From assembly GCA_963725415.1 (NCBI GenBank), contig CAVRZY010000106.1:1-64000 (forward strand): 64,000 nt of DNA, given 5' to 3'. This document shows positions 43,443 through 53,864 of this stretch, piece by piece. The stretch's first letter is position 1; the number at the start of each line of letters is the position of its first letter. A model generated the notes under the pieces. It did not search any database and was not told where the DNA came from. It was given only the letters and a program-made list of their open reading frames with translations. Made by a program: the position numbers and the translations under genes. The stretch is from CAVRZY01 sp963725415. GTDB taxonomy: Bacteria; Acidobacteriota; Terriglobia; Bryobacterales; Bryobacteraceae.

Positions 43443-46039
43443 CTACACATGCATCTTCGCCCAGGCCTCTTCGGCTTGCAGTGCAGCGATGGCTCGCGGG
43501 CGGATTTTGCGATAGACCCGTTCGGGAGGGAAGACCTGTCCGTTCACCTCGAGTAGCCGCGCTAAGGGGATGCCGAAGAGCCGCTCGTTTTCCTCGAGGT
43601 AAGGGCTGATGACGGCCCAATCGCGCGTCTTCGAGTGGGGCGAACTCGCCGCCGTTGAGTTGCTCGTCGGAAACCTGGCTTTGGGGATCGCGGATGTAAA
43701 TGGCGCCACCGGAAGCCAGCGAGAACAAGTTGCCGCCGGGGTAAGGCGTATCCAACTCGATGATCTGGCCCTGGTCATCGAAGGTGATCCCGTTGAGGAT
43801 CACGAAGCCGCCGCCTTCCAGCGGGTCCCCAGCCATGAAAGACTCGGCCAGATAATCGAGGCAGGTCCCATTGATGACTACGCGGGGCTTGCCGACCGCG
43901 TTGATGAGGGGCCGGCCCGCGGCATTACCCAGCACAAACGCCTCTCCGCCTTTGCCGGCGTAAAGAAAGGTCTGGCCGACACTGCCGTAGACGACGAGCT
44001 TTCCGTCTTTCATGATCTGCGCCAGTTGATCTTGGGCGTCACCGTGAACGAAAACCTCCGCTCCGTCAATCCCAGAGGCCAGATAGTCCCCGGAGGAACC
44101 GTAGACGTCAATGCGCACGCTTCTGGTGTCCGGGCCCAGGCCATTGGCGATGAAGCGATGACCCTTGGGCGTGAGCCACCATGAATTTTCGAAAGCCGCG
44201 CTGGTATAGGCGAACGATCTCGCGGGCCAGCGAGTGTTCACCCTGCGGGCGCGAATCCGCGAGCGTCTATCACGACCGTTTGGGCCCGCGCTGGCCGGGC
44301 CTGGCAGATGGACCCTCTGCGCTCACGAAGGCATAGGCCTCGGAAGGGGACTGGCGAATCGACTCGACGATCGCTGCCAGGCTCTGATCGAAAAGCGACA
44401 GCAGGCTGCTGCGCCGCATCGAGCCGGTGGGATAGCGACGGTCCATCAGCAGCGTGAGGACCTCGAAAGCCCGCCTGCGGCCGTGGTCGTCCTCCGGCGG
44501 TGCGCTCCAACGCCTTGAGAAACGCGAGCAGCTTCTCATAGTCCCAGCCCAGACAACTGCTCCTTGACCCACGCGAACAGCTCCTGCGCAGGAAGATCGG
44601 GGAAGCGCCAGGGAGGCGCCGCAAGGCCGGCGCGCGCCGAGCGGTACGGTTTCTGCGCCGTGCTTGCCGCGATGGGCCGGCCGAACTTGTCCGTGCACGC
44701 GAGCGTGGCAGCACCGTTCCCATCCGGCTGAACGGTGAAGATGAAGGCCCCGCCGTCCGTGTGGCTGCCCCCGCGCGCGTTCCAGTAGCGATCAGCGTGC
44801 GTCCAGAATCGCGGGTCTTCCAGAGCCAGGCTCTCCAGAGCCGCATCGATGGCCTGCTTCTCCGAGGCTGCGAAACCGATCGAGACCGGGCCTTGCTGCA
44901 AGGCAAAGACCTGGGGGCGCAACATGCTGGTGTCGGTGATCCCGATGAGACGGAAGGCTCGCTCGGGCTGCGCGGATTGAGCGATGAGGAAAAACCAGGG
45001 CCCATCGGGCGAGCCGTGAATGTGCGACGGTCTGCAACAGGCGGTAGATCTGTTGCTTGTCTTCGGGGAGCAGGGTGAAGTCCCGCTCGGTGGTAGGCGC
45101 CAGAGACTCGATGACGTACTCCAGCGGGTAGGCGTAGGTCCGGTGGAGAAGATCGAAGACCAGTACGGAGACCTCGGTATCGGTCAAGAAGAGCGGATGA
45201 GATATTCCGCTGCGCAAGGTATTCGCAGATGGAGGCATAGTTGGCGAAGTCGCCGTTGTGCACCAGGGCCTCGTGGAGCCCGACAAATGGATGCGCGCCG
45301 CCCGGATGCCAGACCTTGCCCTTGGTCGGATAGCGATGGTGGCCGATCCAGACATGGGCGTGCAAGTCTTCGAGTCGGTAATAGCGAATCACGTCATCAC
45401 CGTAACCGACCATCTTGAGCACGACCATGTTCTTGCCGTGGGAGAGGACGAAGGCCCGTTTCTCGCCGGCAGAGGCGTAAAACGCATGGTTAAGCGATAG
45501 CTGTTCTGGTAGACGATCTCGTCCTCAACGTTCAGGGCCGGCGCCGTCTGCCGCTCCAGGCCGTTCTTCTTTCTGAAGGCTTCGATGACTTCCGGCTTCA
45601 CCCGCACGAAGTACTGAAAAACTTCCGGAGGCTGGTCGAGCTCGCAAGTCTCCAGTCATCTGTGCGCGGCAGAGAGCGGACATGATCGACCTGAAAGACA
45701 GGTTCGATAAACGCTCGCTCGACTTCCGGCCGGGCGCTGGCGTCGAGATAGGCGATGGTGAGCAGGTAGTCGTTTTCCAGAATCTCCCGAGTGACACCCA
45801 ACTCTTCGGGTAGCAGTCCTACCGCGGCGATGCCGCCTCCCTTGCCATTGCCCCGATTGCGCATCTGCCTTAGGGCCTGGAGCAGGTGGCGCGCCGGGAT
45901 CTTTTCGCTCGAAGCGATGCCGATGACGCCGCAGCCTCCCTCGGACTCGCCCTTGCGCAATCGGCACAGTTGGAGCGCCTTCGGGATGGAGACACTGCCT
46001 GGAATGAACGATCCTTTCGACGATTTCGCGTTGGTTCAT
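43443..46039 (-). CDS. Glutamate-synthase-like subunit: class II glutamine amidotransferase fused to a GXGXG domain (several frame breaks)
   Basis: About 860 residues. The ATG at 46039 overlaps the stop of the upstream FMN subunit (TGATG). A propeptide of about 33 residues ends at 'GESEGG', followed by the catalytic Cys in 'CGVIGIASSEKIPARHLLQA'; a single extra G near 45950 breaks the frame here. Amidotransferase motifs continue: 'LQALRQMRNRGNGKGGGI', 'HVWIGHHRYPTKGKVWHPGG', 'HPFVGLHEALVHNGDFANYA'. A middle region includes 'SIGFAASEKQAIDAALESLA', then the GXGXG helix 'VYGSSGDYLASGIDGAEVFV', 'GKLVVYGSVGQTFLYAGKGG' and 'LEGGGFVILNG'. Other slips lie near 45610, 45490, 45190, 44960, 44540, 44240 and 43640. 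In GltB these modules flank the synthase domain; here the synthase is a separate gene. Confidence 0.75.
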
Positions 46040-47385
46040 CACGCCGCTCCCGACTGGCCGCGATAGAGCAGCAAATCGGTCCTGCCCACCAGATCGCGGA
46101 TGCTGCTGAGCCCCAGCCGGCGCAGAGTATCTGGCAGAGTTGGAGCTGGAAGGACCGATACAGGTTGCCGAGCCGCTCGGCGGCCCAGTCTGACTCGACT
46201 AGCCGCGAGAGTTCCGGATCGGTGGTAGTCAGGCCAAACGGGCAGCCTCGACCGCGCTCGCAGTTGCCACAGCGGGTGCACCCTAGAGCCACCAGCTCGG
46301 AGGTGCCCAGGATCGACTCCATCGGCGCCTAACGCGACCACTTTGGCGATGTCATAGGCGGTGCGAATGCCGCCGCTGGCCATAATCACGACCTCCCCTC
46401 GAATGCCCTCCTGGAGCAAGTAGCGGTGGACCCTGGGGATGGCAAACTCGATGGGCATGGCGATGGTCTTCTTGGCGATCTCGGGCGCGGCGCCCGTGCC
46501 GCCGTAACTTCCATCGATGTGAATAATGTGCGCTCCGGCATAGTAACTTCCCACCGCTACCATGTCAATGTCGGTGGGCGTCGAGACTTTCACGGACACC
46601 AGCGCTTCCGGGTTGATGGTCTTGATCCAATCGACATGCTTCTTGTGATCCTCGACCGAATAGACACTGTGAAAGGGAAAGGGCGAGAAGAGACTGACCC
46701 AGGGAAGCGACTCGCGCATGGTGGCCACGGTGGCCGTCACCTTGTCGCCCAGCAGATGGCCTCCCAGGCCAGGCTTAGCTCCCTGCGCATACTTGAATTC
46801 GATAATAGGAGCGCACTGGATGGTCTCTTCTCTAACTCCAAACATGCCGGTGGCAACTTGCGTGATTACATGGTCCTTATAAGAAAGGAGCGATTCCGGG
46901 TATCCGCCCTCGCCGGTTGAAGTGAAGGTGTTCCAGGTCTGGGCGGCTTGAGCTCTGGAGAGCATGACCTGCTCGCTGATCGAGCCATACGACATCCCGC
47001 CTCCGTACCAGGGTATTGGGATCTCAATCCGGCGATCGTAGGGTCTGCAATTAAGCGGGATGGAGAGGCTGATTGCCGCGCCATCGGAGAGCCACTGGTC
47101 TTTGGGGAGGAATCTGAAATCGAGCACGTCGAAGCCGCCCCCGGAGTTACCCACCCGATACTCCAGACCGTTAGCCGGCGGTCGGCCGGTTTCGGCCTGC
47201 ATCCAAGTGGACAGAATCAGATCCGCGGTCCAGCGGTAGTCTCCCAGGGCAGGCATCTTGCCATACTGCAATTCGGACCAAGAGTGAAATCCTCGGCGTA
47301 AGAGTCTGGTATGTTTCTCGGTAACAAGCTGTTCGACAGTCATCTGCCTATTGGCCATAGCCTTCAATCCCGGAAAAGGCTTCAC
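46039..47385 (-). CDS. FMN-binding glutamate synthase domain protein with Fe-S cysteines (one frame break)
   Basis: Central synthase-type subunit, about 440 residues; the preferred start is the ATG at 47343 ('MTVEQLVTEKHTRLLRRGFH'), which avoids overlapping the upstream gene. The FMN-barrel motifs are 'PIPWYGGGMSYGSISEQVML', 'NTFTSTGEGGYPESLL', 'IEFKYAQGAKPGLGGHLLGD', 'VSVKVSTPTDIDMVAVGSYY', 'IIHIDGSYGGTGAAPEIAKK' and 'ASGGIRTAYDIAKVVALGAD'. After a slip near 46330, 'CTRCGNCERGRGCPFGLTTT' gives the cysteines for the iron-sulfur cluster. In glutamate synthases this domain combines 2-oxoglutarate with ammonia delivered from the amidotransferase. No GltD-type NADPH subunit is nearby; ferredoxin dependence or a different substrate is possible. 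Confidence 0.82.
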   Translation of the reverse strand: MKPFPGLKAMANRQMTVEQLVTEKHTRLLRRGFHSWSELQYGKMPALGDYRWTADLILSTWMQAETGRPPANGLEYRVGNSGGGFDVLDFRFLPKDQWLSDGAAISLSIPLNCRPYDRRIEIPIPWYGGGMSYGSISEQVMLSRAQAAQTWNTFTSTGEGGYPESLLSYKDHVITQVATGMFGVREETIQCAPIIEFKYAQGAKPGLGGHLLGDKVTATVATMRESLPWVSLFSPFPFHSVYSVEDHKKHVDWIKTINPEALVSVKVSTPTDIDMVAVGSYYAGAHIIHIDGSYGGTGAAPEIAKKTIAMPIEFAIPRVHRYLLQEGIRGEVVIMASGGIRTAYDIAKVVALGADGVDPGHLRAGGSRVHPLWQLRARSRLPVWPDYHRSGTLAASRVRLGRRAARQPVSVLPAPTLPDTLRRLGLSSIRDLVGRTDLLLYRGQSGAA

Positions 47386-48737
47386 GTTCCAGGTCCTTCT
47401 GGAACATAGCCCGACCCATTTCGCCCCGAAGCCGGCGGACTTCCCGGAGGCCCATAGCTCCCAGAACTTCGAGTAGCTGGTCGCGCCAGGAAGCTAGTAA
47501 GTTCGTAACTCGTCGAACACCCCAGTCTGCGATGAGCCTTCTGGGCAGCCGGAAGCGGCTGGTTTCACGGTCAGCGCATTCTCCCAGGAATTGGGCCTGC
47601 AAGGCCGCCAAGAGGGGAGTATCGAGAGCGATAGCGTCCAAGCCACAGATAATGGCTTTAGGAACGTGCTCCCCGGCGATGATTCCACCGCTCCCCAAAA
47701 GGGTCACCTCATCGCGGCATCCCGCCTCGACAAAGAAGCCGTGCGCCTCGCGGGTGAGATCAAGGATAAAGCGCCCGTCGCGTCCTAGCCCGTGATAGTT
47801 GGTCACCAGATGGAACACGCGGATTCCGGAATGAAGGTACTGTGAAAGTTGTTCCTTCGCGACGGAGTCGTGGCGCAGGCAGAGAATGCTCTCGGGAAAA
47901 CGCATCCGGAGTTGTCCGAAGAGCGCTTCGTTCCAGCCATCCAGTTCGATCATGGGCGGTCGAGAGGGAAGCTCCGGCAGCGCCTCAGCATCCTGCATAC
48001 TGACAAGCGGAATAATGTGCGGCCCCTGGATGCGCGAATCTCTTTACCGCCCAAGCCGGCAGAATGAGCAGCGTTTCGGCCTCTTGGGCGGCTGTCGAAA
48101 GGATCTTCAGGAGTTTACCTGAAAGAAGCGAGGCTGGCGGAGCATCGAACAAGACTGGAATCGGAATGGTGACCGGGGGCAGAGGTGCGCCGGCCGGCTC
48201 GCCCCGCTCATTGAAGATGAGAAACGGCGGCTTGGAACCGAGATCCACGGCGGTCGAGATGAACTCCCGCCCGTGGATCCCGTCACGCGTGGGACGCACG
48301 ATTTCGGACATGTCTGTCCACATGCCATTCCAGCCTTCGCCGCCGAAGGGGCCGCGGTAGCCCGCGCCTTTTACAGGTATCCGGCCGGTCCGCGCTTCGT
48401 AATAGATCGTATCCACTAAGTCAGGCGTAAAGTAGGAATCGCCAAGATAGCGGCGGTCAGGGTTATGGTAGACGCGCACCATCTCCGGGTATTCAGTGGT
48501 GCAGCGCAGGCATCCCACGCACAAGGAGTCCCGCGGCGCGAATCCCCCGACTGGTCCCGAGAAGACGCCATACAGGCAGGGCCGGCTCAGGGCGACTTCC
48601 CGGTTTCCCCGATACCGAATCATCTCCCTGACGAGATGCGAGGCCAGGCCCGGCTTGCTGACCTGCACTCGAGTGCGATTGGGAAAGGGCAGGATTTCGG
48701 GCGCCGGGCTGGTCTCAAGGTGGTAGCGGTGATACAT
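47348..48737 (-). CDS. Second glutamate-synthase-like FMN-barrel protein with ferredoxin-type cysteines (one frame break)
   Basis: About 463 residues from the ATG at 48737 ('MYHRYHLETSPAPEILPFPN'). An N-terminal CxxCxxC pattern lies in 'DSLCVGCLRCTTEYPEMV'. Then come 'YYEARTGRIPVKGAGYRGPF' and 'TDMSEIVRPTRDGIHGREFI', typical of FMN glutamate-synthase-related proteins. After a slip near 48000 the barrel continues with 'MIELDGWNEALFGQLRMRFP', 'FHLVTNYHGLGRDGRFILDL', 'VTLLGSGGIIAGEHVPKAII' and 'ALDTPLLAALQAQFLGECAD'. The order of this gene, the synthase and the fused amidotransferase, with near or actual overlaps, indicates one operon. Whether this paralogue is catalytic or an electron-transfer partner is not clear. 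Confidence 0.75.
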
Positions 48738-48748
48738 GCTAACGCAGA

Positions 48749-49207
48749 TTACTGCTTGGCCAGCACGGCGACCCCGGTGAACTGCTTGCCTGTGGGTTCT
48801 GTGGCGGAGTAGGTGGCCGTCATGGTCTTGCCGTTCTTGGAGACCACCGCCGTTTCAGTTTCAACCACTTTACCGCCTTTTTTGACAGTGCCCTTGAGCG
48901 TATGGCTGTCCACGCGCTGGTAGGCGACGGTGTCGGCAAACGAGGAGCCGGTTACGGGGTAGTCCTTGCCGTCGAACTTGGCTTCGAGGGTTACCGTGAC
49001 CAGCTCGCCCTTCTCATTCACTATCTCTTCGCGAATCCGGATGCTCCCGGCATCCGCCTCGATGCGGACGGTCTGGCTTTGCGGGGCGGGCGGGGGGAGC
49101 TTCGACTGGGACAGGTTCAGTTTCCAGACGCCGGAGAAGGGGTCCCCCGCGGCGAACAGACAGAACGAAATAGTACAGAGGGCTGCGATCATTCTCTGCC
49201 CGATCAT
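48749..49207 (-). CDS. Small secreted beta-rich protein
   Basis: 152 residues. Signal 'MIAALCTISFCLFAAGDPFS' is followed by 'GVWKLNLSQSKLPPPAPQSQ'. The rest alternates short strands ('IRIREEIVNEKGELVTVTLE', 'LKGTVKKGGKVVETETAVVS', 'KTMTATYSATEPTGKQFTGV') like a small lipocalin/META-type barrel common in Acidobacteria. No catalytic residues. It lies between the glutamate-synthase-like operon and the MBL-ThuA gene on the same strand. Role unknown. Confidence 0.7.
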   Translation of the reverse strand: MIGQRMIAALCTISFCLFAAGDPFSGVWKLNLSQSKLPPPAPQSQTVRIEADAGSIRIREEIVNEKGELVTVTLEAKFDGKDYPVTGSSFADTVAYQRVDSHTLKGTVKKGGKVVETETAVVSKNGKTMTATYSATEPTGKQFTGVAVLAKQ

Positions 49208-49245
49208 TTCCTCTCCTTAACCGGGATTCTCATGGTAGCGCGCTC

Positions 49246-50786
49246 CTACATGCCGATGCACCACAGGACCGCGTTAGCCATCAACTGCTGCATGGAGGGG
49301 AGTTGAGCATGGCGCGGTGATGGCCGGTGGCGAGGTAGCAGACGCGCCCTCTGCCGTGCATCCGCGCGTAGCTGTTCACTTTCTTTCCCGAGGTTTCGCT
49401 GAGCAGCACAATGTCCTGGGCGTGGATGATGGGCCGATGGTGCTCGTCCACGGCCTCGTAGTCGCTCACCCCACGGGTGATGGAGTGGTCCTTGTTGACC
49501 ACCCGCACCTGGAATTTCTCGTCGGCCGGCCCGTGGCCGTTGTAGCTGGAGCCGAGCATGTCGCGGTAGAGGGAAGGCTCGGCGGGTTTCTCCTTCAGCG
49601 CAGTGGCGTTGTGCAGGGCCAGGTAGCCGCCCCCGTTGGCCACGAAATCGACGATGGCCCGCTCCTGCTCGGCGGTCATCCACCAGACGGGCTGGCCGCC
49701 CACCACGGGCCGGTTCATGCCATCGCGCAGAATGACCAGCAACCGGTAGCCCTGGAGGCTCGCGGCATTCAACTTCGTCACGTCGTACAGGAACGTCGCG
49801 GGCATACCAATCTTCTCGAATGCGGCTTCGAGTGGCGGGCGGCTCCAGCCGGGGCGGTGATAATAATCACCGATGAGCACCAAGGCGTGCGGCGTGACGG
49901 TGGAGGGCGGCGGGGGCACATTGGCCGTGAGCTGCCCGTAAACCACCTTTACCTGGGTGTCGAAGAACTTCTTGTCCCTGGCCCAGCGGGCCCACTCGGG
50001 GACCTTGATCTGGTCCACGGCCACTTCGAAGGTGCGGCCCTGCGCGAGCTGGTATCCGATCTCGTCGCGCATGGTGGTCAGGTGATTGGCGACGTTGTCG
50101 ATCAGATCGGGCCCGCCGGCCGGCCCGTGGCCGGGGCACACCACCTTGATCGCCCGCTTGCGCAACGCCCGCATGGTCCGGATCCAGTTGTCAAGGTTGC
50201 ACTCCCCCATGTACATCGCAGGGATGCTCACCACCGAATCGCCGGTGAATAGCACGCCCTCCTTGGGGAGGAACACAAAGAGATCCGCGGGCGAGTGGGT
50301 GGCGCCGGCGGTGAACAGCTCGACAGTCCTGTCGCCGTCGCCGAGGGTCAGCTTGTCGGTTATGCCCATGAACATGCCCCGTGTCTTGAGAGCGGTAAAC
50401 TGCCGAAGCAGGTTCTCGTGGCACACCACGGTGACGCCTTTGGCGATGAGGGTCTCGGTTCCCCCGACATGGTCCCCATGGGCGTGCGTGAGAGCCAGGT
50501 AGCGCAAGGGCTTCTGGGAGAGCTTTTCCGCTTCGCCGAGCATTTCCTGGGCCGCCTCCGGGGTTGGCGCGTCGATGGCGACGACGTATTCGCGACAGAC
50601 GATGAAGCCTCCGTTGCTTTGCCCGCGCTTCAGGTCGCCGGTGCGGAAGTATACGCCCGGCCCTACGCCGGAGGGCGAAACGGGGCCGGCCTGCATGGCT
50701 CTCCCCGGCAGAGCGCATGCGGCCGCGGTGGTGAACAACTCGCGCCGGGATAGCTGTCGCATCGCTGGCTTCCTCAAGTGGCGCAT
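49246..50786 (-). CDS. Tat-exported metallo-beta-lactamase-fold hydrolase fused to a ThuA-like domain
   Basis: About 510 residues. The start is the ATG at 50786 or 50762; both precede the Tat signal 'LSRRELFTTAAACALPG'. The MBL domain has the zinc motif 'LALTHAHGDHVGGTETL', 'GATHSPADLFVFLPKEGVLF', 'TGDSVVS' and 'VVCPGHGPAGGPDL'. From about residue 325 a ThuA-like/class I amidotransferase-like fold follows: 'ALVLIGDYYHRPGWSRPPLE', 'GYRLLVILRDGMNRP', 'FVANGGGYLALHNATALKEK', 'DEHHRPIIHAQDIVLLSETS'. The frame slips near 49300; after it 'MQQLMANAVLWCIGM' completes a normal ThuA end. The substrates of both halves are unknown. Follows the DUF362 gene. Confidence 0.8.
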
Positions 50787-50848
50787 GATATCAGATTTGA
50801 GTGGGACAGGCGGTTTCGCCTGTCCGCCGATTCTTTCACGCCTTGTGA

Positions 50849-52072
50849 TCAGGTGCGCGCCTGGCCTCTCCAGCGGGCCTCGAAGTCGTAGAGAGCGTCG
50901 ATGATGGAGACGCCGCGCACCTCTATGCGGTCCAGGTCCGCCGATCCCATGCCCACCGCCTCGGCCAGCAGCATGACGTTGTCGGCCCACTGCCGGCCGT
51001 CCCCGCTCTTTTGCCCTTTCTCCTTGTAGACGTGGAACGCTGCCTCGCCGCGCTTGGCGCGGGGATCGTAACCCATCACGGCCGTGGCTACCGCATCGGT
51101 CGAGACCGGATTCCGGCCAGCCACTAATATGCCAGGACTGACGAACTTGCTTCCAGGCACCCAGGGACCTTCCCCGCCCACGCAGCTCGTGATCCCGTCG
51201 ATGATGGCCAGATCGATCGGGCGCGCTCCGGCCAGGTCCACCAGAATGCGCGGCACGCGGTAACCCTCATAGCGGTTGGACTGGAAATCGATTTCCTGAG
51301 GAGCGCTCTTGGGGGGCTGCCGGCGGCCGTAGTGGAGGATCGACTCGCGGCCCGCGCGGGGCGCCTCGTTCGGTTCGTCCACTCCCGCGCTGTCCCCATA
51401 GATCGAGTTGGGCGTGATCCCAAAGCTGTTCTTCAACGTCAGCGTGATGCCGCACTCTTCATGGTTCTTCAGCTTGGAAAGGCTCACGAAAACGTCGGTG
51501 TCCTCGTAGCAGTGGTTCAGATCGAAGGCCGGGTAGATATAGGGGCGCGCGGACACTTTGAGCCGTGCGTAGCGTTTGCCCGTGCCCAGGTTGGCGGTGT
51601 TCTCGAATTCGACCAGCGGCGCGGCCGAGCTGAGAGCCTTCACGTCCCAGCCCGCGTCGAGCAGGTAGTCTTCCAGCGGCACGATCCTGCCCCCACAGCT
51701 TTCCACCAGCCGGATGCGCCTGGCGCCCGCCTTGCCCAGCAGATGGCAGCACGCGCCGGCCACCGCAGGATGTATCCAGTGAGTTGCGCCGGGCAGGTGC
51801 CCGGGAAACCTGGTCTTGGGGGAGCCCGTCAGGTTCAGCTTGATGCTCACGGTTTTGCCGCGAACCAGTCCCGTCATTCCCCCAAGCTGGTCGAACATGG
51901 TGGAGAGTGCCGCCACCAGATCCTGATCGTAACTGGGGCACTTGGCGATGGAGACCGGAGCCGCGGGCGCACTGGGGGCGGGCGGCTCGGCGCGGCCCAA
52001 CGGGATGGCGCCGGCAGTCAGGGCCGAACCAGCCAGCCATTGGCGCCGGGTGATATGACGGCATTCGCTCAT
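50849..52072 (-). CDS. Tat-exported DUF362 protein
   Basis: 407 residues. The Tat signal 'HITRRQWLAGSALTAGAIPL' is followed by the DUF362 fold: 'LVRGKTVSIKLNLTGSP', 'GARRIRLVESCGGRIVPLED', 'DVFVSLSKLKNHEECGITLT', 'LKNSFGITPNSIYGD', 'AIIDGITSCVGGEGPWVPG' and 'RNPVSTDAVATAVMGYDP'. DUF362 proteins are uncharacterised, often linked to iron-sulfur or radical processes, but the ferredoxin cysteines found in some members are absent here. Intact. It ends 63 bases before the MBL-ThuA gene and follows another secreted-protein gene by 19 bases, so it is likely part of an exported-protein operon. Confidence 0.82.
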   Translation of the reverse strand: MSECRHITRRQWLAGSALTAGAIPLGRAEPPAPSAPAAPVSIAKCPSYDQDLVAALSTMFDQLGGMTGLVRGKTVSIKLNLTGSPKTRFPGHLPGATHWIHPAVAGACCHLLGKAGARRIRLVESCGGRIVPLEDYLLDAGWDVKALSSAAPLVEFENTANLGTGKRYARLKVSARPYIYPAFDLNHCYEDTDVFVSLSKLKNHEECGITLTLKNSFGITPNSIYGDSAGVDEPNEAPRAGRESILHYGRRQPPKSAPQEIDFQSNRYEGYRVPRILVDLAGARPIDLAIIDGITSCVGGEGPWVPGSKFVSPGILVAGRNPVSTDAVATAVMGYDPRAKRGEAAFHVYKEKGQKSGDGRQWADNVMLLAEAVGMGSADLDRIEVRGVSIIDALYDFEARWRGQART

Positions 52073-52090
52073 GTAATCCTCCTTCCACAG

Positions 52091-53678
52091 CTACTGTTCC
52101 CAAAGTAGCGCGGCGTAAATCGAAAACCTCGGGATGGCGACCTCGGTGATGCCTTCGGATTTCTCCAGCGGCAAATCCCTGGCAGGACCTTCCGGAGAGT
52201 AGAGACGCGCCCTGCCGAAGACGCCGTGGATGCGAACCTTGAGCCCCTCGGTGGGAGCGGTGGCGTAGTTGACGAGATGCAGCAGTACGCGCTTGCTGTT
52301 ATCGGGCGATGCGGCATAGCCTAGCACCGAAGGTGCATTGAACAAACGCACGCCCAGGTTGCGGTCGCCCACCAACTCGATCATGTCTTTTGAAAGGGCC
52401 TCGGGATCCGGGGGGTCTTCCGAGTACACCGCGACTCGGCCATGGCCGTGACGCACCATGGCGTAGCCTTCGCCCGTGGCGGCTTTGGGATCCCAGGACC
52501 TGCCAGTCACGAGCAGGCCCCCTTTTTCCACGAACGCCCCCAGTATCCGGCGCTCTGCCGGGGTGGGCGGCGCCAGGTCTGATGCCAGCAGGGCCGTCAG
52601 ATTCTTCGAGAGCGGCCGGAGTGAGGTCCGGTCGTTCGATTACGCGATAGGGAATCTGCCGGCGCGCAATCAGGTTCAGATTCTCGCCGGACATCGCGGT
52701 GTCCCTGCCCGCGCTGTCCTGCACAATGCCGAGCGGGCCGAAAGGCGCGTGCTTTCGCCATTCCGCATGTTCCTCGAAGAACCGGGTGTAGGCCGCGATG
52801 CGGCGCCATCGGGCCAGCGCGTCGGGTTCTCTGCGAAACAAGGCTGCACGCAGGGCATCGTCGAGACTCACAATCCAGCGCCCGCCTGCTGCGCCCGCGT
52901 CAGCAATGGCACGCAGGTAATCCCCGCCCGAAGGGTTTTGGGAGGCATAATCGAGCCACACCGGCCGTGGGCCGCTCCAGGCCCGCAGGGAACGTACCGC
53001 CCAGGTGTTGGAATCGATCCAGGGCTCGCTCGTTGAGGTGGCCCTGGCGCCGGATTCGGTCAGCGCGCGGAGGCCCGGCCAGACCCCATCGGCCACAGCC
53101 AACACAGGCCACTCGACGGCCCGCGAGAACCGCTTGCGTCCGGCCAGCGGAATCGCCACCGCGTTGCTGTTCCTCGCCGTCAGGATCTTCCGGACACGCT
53201 CGAGGGAACCTTCCGGGAAATCGCCTTCCAGAACCAGACCGTCCAGCCCGGCATCCAGCGCGGCATCGACAAGCCCCTCCGGATCGGAACCTGGATAGAC
53301 CAAGCCCAGAACCGCGATGCGGCGATTCCTGGCCTGGCGCGCGTAGGATTGGATGAGTTGGCGTTGCCGTTTCTCGAGACTGGCATCCGCGCCCGCGCTC
53401 CAGGTGACCAACAAGCAGTTGATGGGGGTGCCTTCGAGCAGATCGAGCGTCGGCGCTTCGTACCACCTCTCCATGGCGGCCTGGAGGGCGGGTTCCGCAG
53501 GCAGCGTCTTCTGCGCCTTCCGGTAGAAGATCTCGACCGGACCACCTTGCCAGCGCGCCGGCACCCATTGCTCCCACGCGCCGCTCCACGCAGGTAGCGA
53601 AGCGAGGATGATCGCAACAAGAACACCCCAGAGGCCGAGGCTGCGGCTTCCGCTCATGCCGTGTGTGAAGTATACCAT
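52091..53678 (-). CDS. Secreted protein with barrel-like and ThuA-like regions, unknown function (one frame break)
   Basis: About 525 residues from the ATG at 53678 (or 53657), with signal 'LGLWGVLVAIILASLPAWSG'. The first 300 residues show 'INCLLVTWSAGADASLEKRQ', 'IAVLGLVYPGSDPEGLVDAA', 'LDGLVLEGDFPEGSLERVRK' and 'PRPVWLDYASQNPSGGDYLR', which look like a TIM-barrel glycosidase-like fold without an obvious catalytic pair. After a slip near 52560, 'FVEKGGLLVTGRSWDPKAAT' and 'KRVLLHLVNYATAPTEGLKV' resemble the C-terminal parts of beta-galactosidase trimerisation or hypothetical glycosidases. First gene of a four-gene row of exported proteins reading to 48749. Confidence 0.6.
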
Positions 53679-53700
53679 CAGGGAGCGGTATAAACTGAAG

Positions 53701-53850
53701 CTTGCCCTCCCCCAGTTTCATTGACCGGACCGATGCGGGGACGGTAATTCGGGTACAGGCCACGAATTTCGCAAGAGCGGCGAAATTCGCGCCGGTCCCC
53801 GAATTACGCGGACTGCGGGGTGGCCCAGTGTGAAACTGGGGGAGGGCAAG
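53701..53850. repeat. Nested palindromic intergenic element (20-bp perfect terminal inverted repeats)
   Basis: 53701-53720 (CTTGCCCTCCCCCAGTTTCA) and 53831-53850 are perfect inverted copies. Inside are a second pair (GTAATTCGGG at 53744-53753 against 53798-53807) and a central hairpin (CGAATTTCGC at 53763-53772 against 53780-53789). No reading frame. This resembles a REP-type or miniature inverted-repeat element, and phzF begins 14 bases after it. Confidence 0.75.
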
Positions 53851-53864
53851 AAACTGGAGGCATT

